The position numbers and the translations under genes are program-made. Shown piece by piece: positions 40,900 through 48,595 of a stretch of DNA of 64,000 nt (positions within the stretch are counted from its first letter, which is position 1; the number at the start of each line of letters is the position of its first letter). The notes under the pieces are model-generated. The model made no database searches, had not been told where the DNA came from, and was given only the letters and a program-made list of their open reading frames with translations. Origin of the DNA: Lachnospiraceae bacterium (GTDB lineage: Bacteria; Bacillota; Clostridia; Lachnospirales; Lachnospiraceae); NCBI GenBank assembly GCA_910575555.1, contig CAJTFX010000017.1:12456-76455 (forward strand), written 5' to 3'.

Positions 40900-41616
40900 T
40901 CAAACACGTTCTAATCCGCACAGATCTCTGATTACTTCCCCGGCAATGATAAGTCCGGCCACAGAAGGGACAAAAGCAACGCTTCCCGGTATGGCTTTGC
41001 CTGCTTCCCGGGGCAGTTCTGTCAGCGGACGCCTGGGCTCCTCTTTGGAGTATACAGTTTTCAGTTTCTTCACGCCTCTTTTTTTCAGCTCCCGGCGCAT
41101 CACCCGGGCCAGCGGGCAGACTGACGTCTGATAAATGTCTGCCACCTCAAACTGTGTGGGATCTAATTTATTTCCCGCTCCCATACTGGAAATAATGGGA
41201 ACGCCTGCTTCCTGCGCCTGCATTACCAGTTCAATCTTGGCAGTTACCGTGTCCACAGCATCCACCACATAATCGTAAGCCGTAAAATCAAAGTCCCTGG
41301 CCGTCTCCGGCAGGAAAAAACAGTCGCGAACCGTTACCCTGGCCTGAGGATTGATTTCTGAAATCCGCTCTTTCATCACCCTGGTCTTAGACTGCCCCAC
41401 CGTTCTGGTGGTTGCAATGGTCTGCCGGTTAATATTGGAAACGCTCACCACATCTTTATCAATCAGTTCCAGTTCTCCCACGCCGCTTCTGGCCAGAGCC
41501 TCCGCTGCATGGCCGCCGACGCCGCCAATGCCGAATACCGCCACTCTTGCCCGGGCCAGACGGTTTAATCCTTCCCCGCCCAAAAGCAGACCTGTTCGGA
41601 TAAATTTTTCGTCCAT
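40900..41616 (-). CDS. tcdA: tRNA threonylcarbamoyladenosine dehydratase
   Basis: The 238-residue protein has the ThiF/MoeB fold (VAVFGIGGVGGHAAEALARSGVG, then ELIDKDVVSVSNINRQ). Its C-terminal half is of the TcdA branch (SSMGAGNKLDPTQFEVADIYQTSVCPLARVMRRELKKRG). TcdA uses ATP to cyclise t6A at tRNA position 37 to ct6A. It is a single gene, with 130 bases of empty DNA before the next gene upstream. Confidence 0.9.
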   Translation of the reverse strand: MDEKFIRTGLLLGGEGLNRLARARVAVFGIGGVGGHAAEALARSGVGELELIDKDVVSVSNINRQTIATTRTVGQSKTRVMKERISEINPQARVTVRDCFFLPETARDFDFTAYDYVVDAVDTVTAKIELVMQAQEAGVPIISSMGAGNKLDPTQFEVADIYQTSVCPLARVMRRELKKRGVKKLKTVYSKEEPRRPLTELPREAGKAIPGSVAFVPSVAGLIIAGEVIRDLCGLERV

Positions 41617-41762
41617 ATACTTCCTCTGTTCAGAATGGGGACTCCGCCCGCCTGTCCCATTCTGAAATTTCCATATCTTTTATTTCGAAAACATTTCTTT
41701 TTTATTTTACACGTTTAGAGGGAAATATACAAGATGATTTGCAATTCTCTTAATTATGTATC

Positions 41763-41791
41763 TTGTCGCATCCCTTCTTTTCCGCTATACT
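41763..41791 (+). promoter_or_regulatory. Promoter of the deacetylase gene
   Basis: TTGTCG at 41763-41768 and TATACT at 41786-41791 are 17 bases apart, 39 bases before the ATG. The rest of the 41617-41830 gap is AT-rich without other recognisable elements. Confidence 0.7.
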
Positions 41792-41830
41792 GATATTTGA
41801 AAAATTACTTATTTTAAGGAGACGATTATT

Positions 41831-42826
41831 ATGAAAAAGAAGCCATTTATCCCCGTCCTGGCCTGCGCCGTTATTTTTCTTGGCATCTGCGGCGTTTTTG
41901 GCTTTCAATACTGGAATCTGGACAGCCGCTATCAAAGTCTGACCGCAGAAGCCGCTCAATTAAAGGAACGTAATTCCAGCCTGAACGAACAACTGGAGGA
42001 CAACTCTGCTGAGTTGGAAGAAAAAGAAGATTACATAGAAGGACAAAAAGATTACATTACCGAACTTGCCGGGCAGATACAGGAGCTTGGAAAAGAGGAG
42101 ACAGAGGAGGAACAGACAGAGGACTGGTACTCTTCCCATAAATACAAAGACGATCCATATCCCAGCCTTTATGCAGACAAAGATACTGCGCCTGTCCAGA
42201 CCGGACAGAAATATGTCTACCTGACCTTTGACGACGGGCCTTCCGCTCTGACCCCGAAGGTACTGGATTTGCTGGATGAATACGAGGCCCACGCAACCTT
42301 TTTTGTGGTTGGAAAAGATAAGGAAGAATATGCCGAATATCTGCCGGAAATTGTAACACGCGGCCACACTCTGGCCCTTCATTCCTACAGCCACGACTAT
42401 AACCAGATTTACCGTTCTGTGGACGCTTTTTTAGAAGATTATGAAAAAATATACGACTGGGTATACGAAGAAACCGACGGTTATTCCCCCTGCCTGTTCC
42501 GGTTCCCCGGGGGCAGCAACAACGGCTCCTCCTATGTGGTGCACAACATTATAAAGGAAATGAACCGCCGGGGATTCACCCATTACGACTGGAACGTCAG
42601 TTCCGGCGACGGAAGCGATTTGACCACTTCCGAGAATATTATTGACAATATCTGCTCCAATGTGAAATATATCGAAAATCCAGTGGTTTTGATGCATGAC
42701 GGCCCCGGGAAATATGCCACATTAAATGCTCTTCCCACAGTTCTGCAGAAGCTTTCTGACGCAGGCTATGAATTCCGTTCCCTGGATCAGTATTCAGAAC
42801 CGGTGCAGTACCGCCAGGCAGAATAA
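41831..42826 (+). CDS. Membrane-anchored polysaccharide deacetylase
   Basis: The 331-residue protein has an N-terminal membrane segment at about 7-27 and a coiled coil (SLTAEAAQLKERNSSLNEQLEDNSAELEE). A NodB domain follows with TFDDGP, HSYSHD (metal-binding HxxxH type), RFPGG, YDWNVSSGD and VLMHDG. It probably deacetylates cell-wall N-acetylglucosamine or a similar glycan outside the cell, which gives lysozyme resistance in related bacteria. The coiled coil may hold a dimer. GGAG precedes the ATG. Confidence 0.92.
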   Translation: MKKKPFIPVLACAVIFLGICGVFGFQYWNLDSRYQSLTAEAAQLKERNSSLNEQLEDNSAELEEKEDYIEGQKDYITELAGQIQELGKEETEEEQTEDWYSSHKYKDDPYPSLYADKDTAPVQTGQKYVYLTFDDGPSALTPKVLDLLDEYEAHATFFVVGKDKEEYAEYLPEIVTRGHTLALHSYSHDYNQIYRSVDAFLEDYEKIYDWVYEETDGYSPCLFRFPGGSNNGSSYVVHNIIKEMNRRGFTHYDWNVSSGDGSDLTTSENIIDNICSNVKYIENPVVLMHDGPGKYATLNALPTVLQKLSDAGYEFRSLDQYSEPVQYRQAE

Positions 42827-42835
42827 TTTCAAATG

Positions 42836-42882
42836 AAAAACTGCCGCAAAGCAAAATCAGAATTGTTTTGCGGCAGTTTTTT
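42836..42882 (+). terminator. Terminator after the deacetylase gene
   Basis: AAAAACTGCCGCAAA pairs with TTTTGCGGCAGTTTTTT across a short loop, a strong hairpin with a T-run on the plus strand. The A-run before it also gives a T-run on the minus strand, so it serves the convergent SpoVT gene as well. Confidence 0.9.
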
Positions 42883-42959
42883 AACACGTATTTGAAAAAT
42901 CCGGCTGTTTCGTCTGTTTTCCGGGAGATCCTGCTGTTCTATCTGCTTTCCAAAAGCTC

Positions 42960-43508
42960 TTACTGCTCCATCTGTTTTCCGAGAAATCCGGCGGCTACCC
43001 TGGCCAGTTTGCTTTCCGTCTCTCCCATTCCGGAGCCTTCTTCCCTGTTATACATCACCACGGAACCGATGGCGTCCCCCTCTGAAATAATGGTGGATAC
43101 CACCTGCGACTGGAAATCTCCGGCGTCATCCAATGTAATTTTCACAAATCCTTTCTCATCTTTCTGGGCATAAAAAGTCTCGCGGTCTGTAATCACATGC
43201 TCCAACTGTTTGCTGATTGGCTTTCCGTCAAAATCCTTTTTCCCTGCGCCGGCTGCTGCAATTACATGATCCTTATCGGTAATGCACACCAGACACCCGC
43301 TGGTCTGGGCAAGGCTCTCCGCATACAGTCCTGCAAACTGCCCCAGCTCCCCAATGGGAGAATATTTTTTCAGGATAATTTCTCCCTCCCGATCTGTAAA
43401 AATCTCCAATGGATCGCCTTCCCTGATCCTTAATGTACGCCGGATTTCCTTCGGCACGACTACTCTTCCCAAATCATCTATTCTCCGAACAATTCCCGTT
43501 GCTTTCAT
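42960..43508 (-). CDS. spoVT: Stage V sporulation protein T
   Basis: The 182-residue protein has an AbrB swapped-hairpin domain (MKATGIVRRIDDLGRVVVPKEIRRTLRIREGDPLEIF) and a C-terminal GAF-like domain (TDKDHVIAAAGAGKKD…). This is the SpoVT plan, a regulator of forespore genes and of spore germination in Bacillus. Its presence supports a spore-forming host. GGAGG precedes the ATG at 43508; the earlier in-frame ATG is less well placed. Confidence 0.93.
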   Translation of the reverse strand: MKATGIVRRIDDLGRVVVPKEIRRTLRIREGDPLEIFTDREGEIILKKYSPIGELGQFAGLYAESLAQTSGCLVCITDKDHVIAAAGAGKKDFDGKPISKQLEHVITDRETFYAQKDEKGFVKITLDDAGDFQSQVVSTIISEGDAIGSVVMYNREEGSGMGETESKLARVAAGFLGKQMEQ

Positions 43509-43625
43509 AATAAAATCCTCCATTTACATATCGTTTTTTCGCAATACTATTATCTGTAAATGCAGGCATTTTATACCTGAATTTTTATTTTCATTCCCTG
43601 ACAAAATTATTTCACGGAAACTGCC

Positions 43626-45092
43626 TTACAGAACCTTCTCAATCTCTTCAATTACAACCTTCAATGCCTTAATCCTGGCATATTTCTTGTCATTGGACTC
43701 CAGTACATGCCAGGGCGCATATGCGGTGCTGGTCTTTTTCATCAGCTCATTGACGGCGGTCTCATACAGCTCCCACTTATCCCGGTTCCGCCAGTCCTCT
43801 TCCGTAATTTTCCACTGTTTCTCCGGTGTATTCTGACGGTCGGTAAAACGGGCTAACTGGACGTCCTTGTCAATCTGCACCCAGAACTTGATAATTACCG
43901 CGCCCCAGTCTGACAATTCCTTCTCAAATTCATTGATTTCATTATAAGCCCTCTGCCAGTCATTTTCACTGCAGAAGCCCTCCAGACGTTCTACCATCAC
44001 CCTTCCGTACCAGGTGCGGTCAAAAATCGCCACATGTCCGGTTTTGGGCAGCCGGTTCCAGAACCGCCACAGATAATGCCTTGCCTTCTCATGGGGCTCC
44101 GGGCTTGCAATGGGATGCACTTCATATCCCCTTGGGTCAAGAGCCCCGGTAATTCGTTTGATGTTGCCGCCTTTTCCTGCCGCGTCCCATCCTTCATAGG
44201 CAATCACCACAGGAATTTTCTTTAAATACAGTTCATTATGCAGCATTCCCAGACGATCCTGCAGCTCCTTTAACTGCCGCTTGTATTCCTCGTCGGTCAG
44301 TGATTTATCCAGAGAAATCTCAGACAGCTTCGGCACTTTCTCCATTGGAAATACATTCTGCAGAAGAGGCACGGCCATTGCGCTGTTTTTCAATGCGGTT
44401 TCAATTCCGCTGACCAGAGTTTCAATCACCTGAAGCTGCGCCCATTTTTTATTTTTGGCGTCTACAATATACCAGGGCGAAGTGGATACGTTTGTATCGC
44501 TTAAATACTGATCATAGACCTTCAGACATTTATCATAATGCTTATTCTGCCAGGTATCATTCTCACTGACCCGCCAGCTTGTGGTTTCATTTTTCTCCAG
44601 CCCTTTCAGCCGTTTCTTCTGCTCATTCTGGCTGATGTGAAAAAAGAATTTCATTACAAGATAGCCGTTGTCTGTCAATTGCCGCTCAAAACGCTTTACA
44701 CTGTCGATTCGCTCTTTGTATTGTTTCTCCTTCAGTTCCCCGTGAAGGCAGCCTTTGGTGATTTCATCCATCCAGCCGGAATCCAGGAAACAGAATTTGC
44801 CCGCTTCCGGAATCTTCACGAAATAGCGATACAGAAACGGCTTGCGTTTTTCCTCTTCCGTTGGGATATCCATGGTGGCAACTTTGAAAAACCTGGGATC
44901 GATTTCCTTGATAATCTTTCCCAGAATACTGCCTTTTCCGGCAGTTCCCCACCCCTCAAACAGTACAAATACCGGCAGTTTATGCTCCTTAATCTGCATC
45001 TGCTGCACAGAAAGCTTGGTTCTGGCCGCCTGCAGGCGTTCCTCCAGTTCGTCTTCCTTTGGCCGTTCCGGTTTGTTCCAATTTTTTAACAT
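43626..45092 (-). CDS. Polyphosphate:AMP phosphotransferase (two PPK2 domains)
   Basis: The 488-residue protein is two PPK2 domains in tandem. The N-terminal one has FEGWGTAGKGS at 45-55 but reads FLDSGWMDE where the lid motif DRSWY is expected. The C-terminal one is complete (YEGWDAAGKGGNIKRI, then FDRTWYGRVMVERLEGF). In two-domain PAP enzymes the second domain is the active one and moves phosphate from polyphosphate to AMP. The first therefore looks structural here. GGAGGAG precedes the ATG. Confidence 0.9.
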   Translation of the reverse strand: MLKNWNKPERPKEDELEERLQAARTKLSVQQMQIKEHKLPVFVLFEGWGTAGKGSILGKIIKEIDPRFFKVATMDIPTEEEKRKPFLYRYFVKIPEAGKFCFLDSGWMDEITKGCLHGELKEKQYKERIDSVKRFERQLTDNGYLVMKFFFHISQNEQKKRLKGLEKNETTSWRVSENDTWQNKHYDKCLKVYDQYLSDTNVSTSPWYIVDAKNKKWAQLQVIETLVSGIETALKNSAMAVPLLQNVFPMEKVPKLSEISLDKSLTDEEYKRQLKELQDRLGMLHNELYLKKIPVVIAYEGWDAAGKGGNIKRITGALDPRGYEVHPIASPEPHEKARHYLWRFWNRLPKTGHVAIFDRTWYGRVMVERLEGFCSENDWQRAYNEINEFEKELSDWGAVIIKFWVQIDKDVQLARFTDRQNTPEKQWKITEEDWRNRDKWELYETAVNELMKKTSTAYAPWHVLESNDKKYARIKALKVVIEEIEKVL

Positions 45093-45124
45093 AACTGCTC
45101 CTCCTTTTCTATGATTACCAACCC

Positions 45125-45400
45125 TTAATACCGCACAGAAAACCTCCGTTCTTCCGGTTTTGGCTCCATCCTGTCCCTGGTTACCCAGTCAATCCGGATA
45201 TAGCTGTCCTGCTGCAGGGACTGAATGATTTGATCCAGAATTTCCTCCCGTCCCTGCATTTCCGCTTCCACGGAGCCGTCATAATTATTCCGAATCCATC
45301 CGGTCACCCCGTAATGGCCTGCCAGATGACTTGCCCGGTACCGAAATCCCACGCCCTGCACTCTTCCTGTAAATACCAAATGTTCCCGAATCACTTCCAT
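45125..45400 (-). CDS. acyP: Acylphosphatase
   Basis: The 91-residue protein has the complete acylphosphatase signature GRVQGVGFRYRASHLA with the catalytic arginine, and GWIRNNYDGSVEAEMQG with the catalytic asparagine. It hydrolyses small acyl phosphates such as acetyl phosphate in the cytoplasm. It lies 32 bases upstream of the polyphosphate enzyme in the same direction, and may be transcribed with it. Confidence 0.95.
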   Translation of the reverse strand: MEVIREHLVFTGRVQGVGFRYRASHLAGHYGVTGWIRNNYDGSVEAEMQGREEILDQIIQSLQQDSYIRIDWVTRDRMEPKPEERRFSVRY

Positions 45401-45444
45401 CTTATTCTTCCTGTATCCATAAATATTTTCGAATCACTTCCGGT

Positions 45445-45798
45445 TTATAACAGCTTCTCCCATTCTTCCGGCTTAAATCCTGCGGCAACGCCTTTTTTTG
45501 TCACTAATACAGGACGTTTCACCAGCATTCCGTCTGTGGAAAGCAGCTCGTATTTCTCTTCCAGAGACATTTCCGGCAGTTTATCCTTTAACTGCATCTC
45601 CCGGTACAGCATGCCGCTGGTATTGAAAAAACGTTTAATATCCAATCCGCTTCTTTCATGCCATTCCTTTAACTCTTCTTTGGTTGGATTCTGCTCCTTG
45701 ATGCTGCGATCCTCAAATGCAGCCTGATGTTCCTCTAACCACTGCTTTGCTTTCTTGCAGGTGGAGCATTTGGGATATTCCACAAATAAACATTCCAT
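45445..45798 (-). CDS. ArsC/Spx-family thioredoxin-fold protein
   Basis: The 117-residue protein starts LFVEYPKCSTCKKAKQWLEEHQ with a CxxC pair, and contains LDIKRFFNTSGMLYREM and GMLVKRPVLVTKKGVAAGF. This is the ArsC/Spx/YffB family. The CSTC motif and TSG-type region are more like YusI/YffB than a true arsenate reductase, and no ars genes lie nearby. A thiol-based regulator or reductase role is likely; the substrate is unknown. Confidence 0.85.
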   Translation of the reverse strand: MECLFVEYPKCSTCKKAKQWLEEHQAAFEDRSIKEQNPTKEELKEWHERSGLDIKRFFNTSGMLYREMQLKDKLPEMSLEEKYELLSTDGMLVKRPVLVTKKGVAAGFKPEEWEKLL

Positions 45799-45873
45799 AA
45801 TTTCCGCTTCCTTTCTTTGCCCGGACGCGCCGGGTTTTTATATTATTTTTCCTGTACCTTCGATTTTAACCTC

Positions 45874-46131
45874 TTATCTCACCAGTAGTTTATAACACAA
45901 AAACGCAAGGACAATTCCTAAAATACTTGCAATATTTATCTTGATGGTAAGCCCCAGGGTGAGAACCAACGCCCCCAAATCCAGCACAAGCGGACTTGTG
46001 AGCCCGAATACCTGTCCGTAATTCAGCCAGCTCAGCACAGGAACGGTTCCGCAGTAGCTTCCGATGACTGTCCCCAGAATCAGCCCTGTCAGCATGATAA
46101 AAATAACTGCCCAACTGCTTTTTATTTTCAA
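45874..46131 (-). CDS. DUF4321 membrane protein
   Basis: The protein of about 85 residues has two to three membrane segments (WAVIFIMLTGLILGTVIGSYCG; LVLDLGALVLTLGLTIKINIASILGIVLAFLCYKLL) and matches DUF4321, a short family common in Clostridia. I chose the TTG at 46131 because AGGAGG lies eight bases upstream; the ATG at 46161 has no site. Role unknown. It is divergent from the ferredoxin gene across a 22-base near-palindrome (46219-46240). Confidence 0.75.
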   Translation of the reverse strand: MKIKSSWAVIFIMLTGLILGTVIGSYCGTVPVLSWLNYGQVFGLTSPLVLDLGALVLTLGLTIKINIASILGIVLAFLCYKLLVR

Positions 46132-46310
46132 CTGTCCATCCTCCTCATGTCCCTTTCTCATCTGATTTTATTTTAAAACAATCTTATGGCAAAGTCAAAC
46201 TCCGAATACACGCAGAGGGCGGAGAAATTCAAATTTCCGCTGTGTGACTTCATCACCGAATGAATCATTTTTTCCCTGTATACTAAGAAAAAAACAAAAG
46301 GAGTTTCACC

Positions 46311-46508
46311 ATGGCAAAAAGAAAAGCGGCTGTCAGCGTCCGGGAATGCGTAGCCTGCGGATGCTGCATGAAGGTTTGTCCGCGCAATGCGATTACTGTT
46401 CCCAACGGACTTCACGCAACTATCAACCGGGAATTATGTGTGGGGTGCGGAAAGTGTGTAAAAGAATGTCCTGCAAGTATTATCTCATTGGAGGTGGCAG
46501 ATTCATGA
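46311..46508 (+). CDS. 2[4Fe-4S] ferredoxin
   Basis: The 65-residue protein has two CxxCxxCxxxC(P) clusters (CVACGCCMKVCPRNAI and CVGCGKCVKECPASII), a standard bacterial ferredoxin with two cubane clusters. AAAGGAG precedes the ATG. It overlaps the next gene by four bases (ATGA), so the two are coupled and probably work together in electron transfer to or from the membrane. Confidence 0.93.
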   Translation: MAKRKAAVSVRECVACGCCMKVCPRNAITVPNGLHATINRELCVGCGKCVKECPASIISLEVADS

Positions 46509-47089
46509 ATGAAAAAAAGAAATGGTACGATTATCTTTGGGCGGTATCTCTTACCTACCTGATACTGGGATTTTTCAATATCCTTTTCGCATGGCTTGGC
46601 CTCCTCTGCTTTTTCATTCCGCTTCTGATAGCGATTGTAAAAGGCAATAAGGCTTACTGCAATAAATACTGCGGCAGAGGACAGCTTTTTTCCCTGATCG
46701 GCGGCAGATTCGGACTGTCCCGGAAAAAAGATATGCCAAAATGGATGAAATCGAATTATTTCCGATATGGATTTTTAGCTTTTTTCTTTATCATGTTTTT
46801 CCTTATGCTGTGGAACACCTGGTTAGTGTTTTCCGGCGCAAAAAATCTGGGCGCCGTAGTTACACTGCTGTGGACTTTCCGGCTTCCGTGGCATTGGACC
46901 TATCACGGCACCCTGTTTTCGGACGGCGTGGCGCAGTTCGCTTTCGGCTTTTACAGTGTAATGCTTACCTCCACCGTACTGGGATTTTTTACCATGATAT
47001 TATTCAAGCCCCGCTCCTGGTGCGTGTACTGCCCTATGGGAACAATGACGCAGCTTATCTGCAAGGCAAAAGCGCCGAAGGAAGGGTGA
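46505..47089 (+). CDS. NapH-like membrane iron-sulfur protein
   Basis: The 194-residue protein has about four membrane segments, a NKAYCNKYCGRGQLF motif (C-x3-C) after the second, and SWCVYCPMGTMTQLIC near the C-terminus. These cysteine pairs are the NapH/NosR-type electron-transfer signature, although the C-terminal ferredoxin domain of NapH is absent. The separate ferredoxin upstream may supply it. The electron donor and acceptor are unknown. GGAGGTGG lies before the ATG at 46505. Confidence 0.82.
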   Translation: MNEKKKWYDYLWAVSLTYLILGFFNILFAWLGLLCFFIPLLIAIVKGNKAYCNKYCGRGQLFSLIGGRFGLSRKKDMPKWMKSNYFRYGFLAFFFIMFFLMLWNTWLVFSGAKNLGAVVTLLWTFRLPWHWTYHGTLFSDGVAQFAFGFYSVMLTSTVLGFFTMILFKPRSWCVYCPMGTMTQLICKAKAPKEG

Positions 47090-47120
47090 TGTTCTGCCGA
47101 ATCCAGAAGGCCCCGTTCTG

Positions 47121-47379
47121 TTAAAGCGTTAATTGTCTGAGACGTTTCTTGTCCAGGATGGTAACGCCGCCTCTGGATACCTCCACAATTCCTTCACTGG
47201 CAAAATATTTCAGCACCCTGGATACCACCTCGCGGGCAGACCCCATATACCGGGCGATCTGCCCGTGTGTCAATGCAATGATAAGAATTCCGGCAAATAT
47301 AATCCCTGTCCCCGTCTGATATGTTTTCCCAAAACGGAAAGATTTCTCTATAAATATCGGCAAACACTTCATCCTGCAT
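47121..47379 (-). pseudogene. Decayed Crp/Fnr regulator
   Basis: The C-terminal part (IIALTHGQIARYMGSAREVVSRVLKYFASEGIVEVSRGGVTI) is a clear Crp/Fnr winged helix, ending at 47121. Another frame just upstream gives a Crp-like N-terminus (MQDEVFADIYREIFPFWENISDGDRDYICRNS, ATG 47379). The two are joined with a frameshift, and nearly the whole sensor domain (over 100 residues) is gone. Only about 86 codons remain. A regulator of the adjacent ferredoxin/NapH-like pair was probably lost. Confidence 0.75.
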
Positions 47380-47480
47380 ATCCTGCTTCCCCCTTCTTAA
47401 CCAAGCGTCAGAGCATTGACAAGAGTATGTGCACATTATATCCTCTATCCTGCCAATATGCAAGACTGCAGGCCGCCAAA

Positions 47481-48584
47481 TCAATCAGAAGCTCCCGGAT
47501 GCTTTCCCTGCCATCCCGTCAGCCACAGCACTGTCAGCAACTCCGTTAACAGGCTATAGCCTGCCGCTTTCCAAAACTTCTCCATCCATTCGGAATCCGG
47601 CATACCTTTGGGGATCTGAATCAGAAGCTTCACGCCCTCTGTCTTATCCTTCCACAATCTGGTCCAGAATGAAAAATCAGACCATAACGTGGGGATATAA
47701 TCATCCGGTATCCGCACCCATTTTCCCAGAAAAAACGCCAAAAACACCGCTAACGCCAGAGAAATCGCTGCACAGGCTGCTTTCTGCTGAAGAGTTTTTC
47801 GTATGCGGAACTGGCGGTACAGAGACACCCAGAGAACAACGCACAGGGTAACCGGAATCAGCAGCAGCAGAAATCCGCTGATGCCCCGCAGCAATTCCAT
47901 ATCCAGAACCTGCACATTCAGCCCGTACTGGCTTGCCCATATCATCTGCAGCTCCCGAATGGAGTTTTCCCTGGGCTTTTGTACCGTAAGTCTCTGTAAT
48001 ACAAAATCCGCAGAGGAATTTTCTTCTCCCTCTGCCGGTTTTTTCTGGCTCTTCTGAAAAAAGCCGCCTGCCTGAAAAGCCACAACCTTCTCCCGTGTGC
48101 GAATGATATTTCGAATGATATAGCTGCTGCCCTGGCAGGATATTTCTTTTCCAATTACCTGGACGCTTCCAAAGAGCTCCCATGCTGTTTCTTCATCGAT
48201 CAGGCAGCCCTGTGTATCCTCCAGCACCGGAGTTCTGCATTCTGCAAACAGAATTTCCGGATTGCCGCAGAAAATCACTGCATCTGCGCCGGCAGTCCTG
48301 GACAGTTCTTCATTGGAAACCACAATATTATCTTTCTGCCCCCAGATACAGTAATTCAACGGCGTGCCCTGCTCCTTTTTGTCCTGTCTCCACCATTGGG
48401 CTGTTTTCTGGTTCTGCTCTGCTATTTTCATGGCTTCTTCTACGGAAACCGGCGTTTCCAGATAAAACAGTACGCTGTCTTTGGCCCAGAGCATACTGCA
48501 CCAGGCAGCGCAGGCCAGATAAAACAACAGGAAGCCCAGAAGGCCGGTACCCGCCAGAATCAGATATTTTCTATAGTTTTTCAT
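47481..48584 (-). CDS. MacB/FtsX-like membrane protein
   Basis: The 367-residue protein has an N-terminal membrane segment (LILAGTGLLGFLLFYLACAAW) and a large extracellular domain of about 200 residues (GADAVIFCGNPEILFAE, then GKEISCQGSSYIIRNII as in MacB-PCD domains). Three C-terminal segments follow near 230-350. This is the plan of FtsX/MacB permeases, although weakly conserved. No ATPase lies beside it. It is the last gene of the five-gene operon that also has an HlyD adaptor. The ATG at 48584 is chosen by the AGAAGAG upstream. Confidence 0.65.
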   Translation of the reverse strand: MKNYRKYLILAGTGLLGFLLFYLACAAWCSMLWAKDSVLFYLETPVSVEEAMKIAEQNQKTAQWWRQDKKEQGTPLNYCIWGQKDNIVVSNEELSRTAGADAVIFCGNPEILFAECRTPVLEDTQGCLIDEETAWELFGSVQVIGKEISCQGSSYIIRNIIRTREKVVAFQAGGFFQKSQKKPAEGEENSSADFVLQRLTVQKPRENSIRELQMIWASQYGLNVQVLDMELLRGISGFLLLLIPVTLCVVLWVSLYRQFRIRKTLQQKAACAAISLALAVFLAFFLGKWVRIPDDYIPTLWSDFSFWTRLWKDKTEGVKLLIQIPKGMPDSEWMEKFWKAAGYSLLTELLTVLWLTGWQGKHPGASD

Positions 48585-48595
48585 GTTCTCTTCTT

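Noticed and set aside
45445-45798. Arsenate reductase of an ars operon
   Set aside because: No other ars genes nearby and the motif is closer to the Spx/YffB side of the family.
46219-46240. 22-base near-palindrome between DUF4321 and ferredoxin genes as an Fnr site
   Set aside because: It does not match TTGAT-N4-ATCAA; kept only as an unnamed hairpin or operator.
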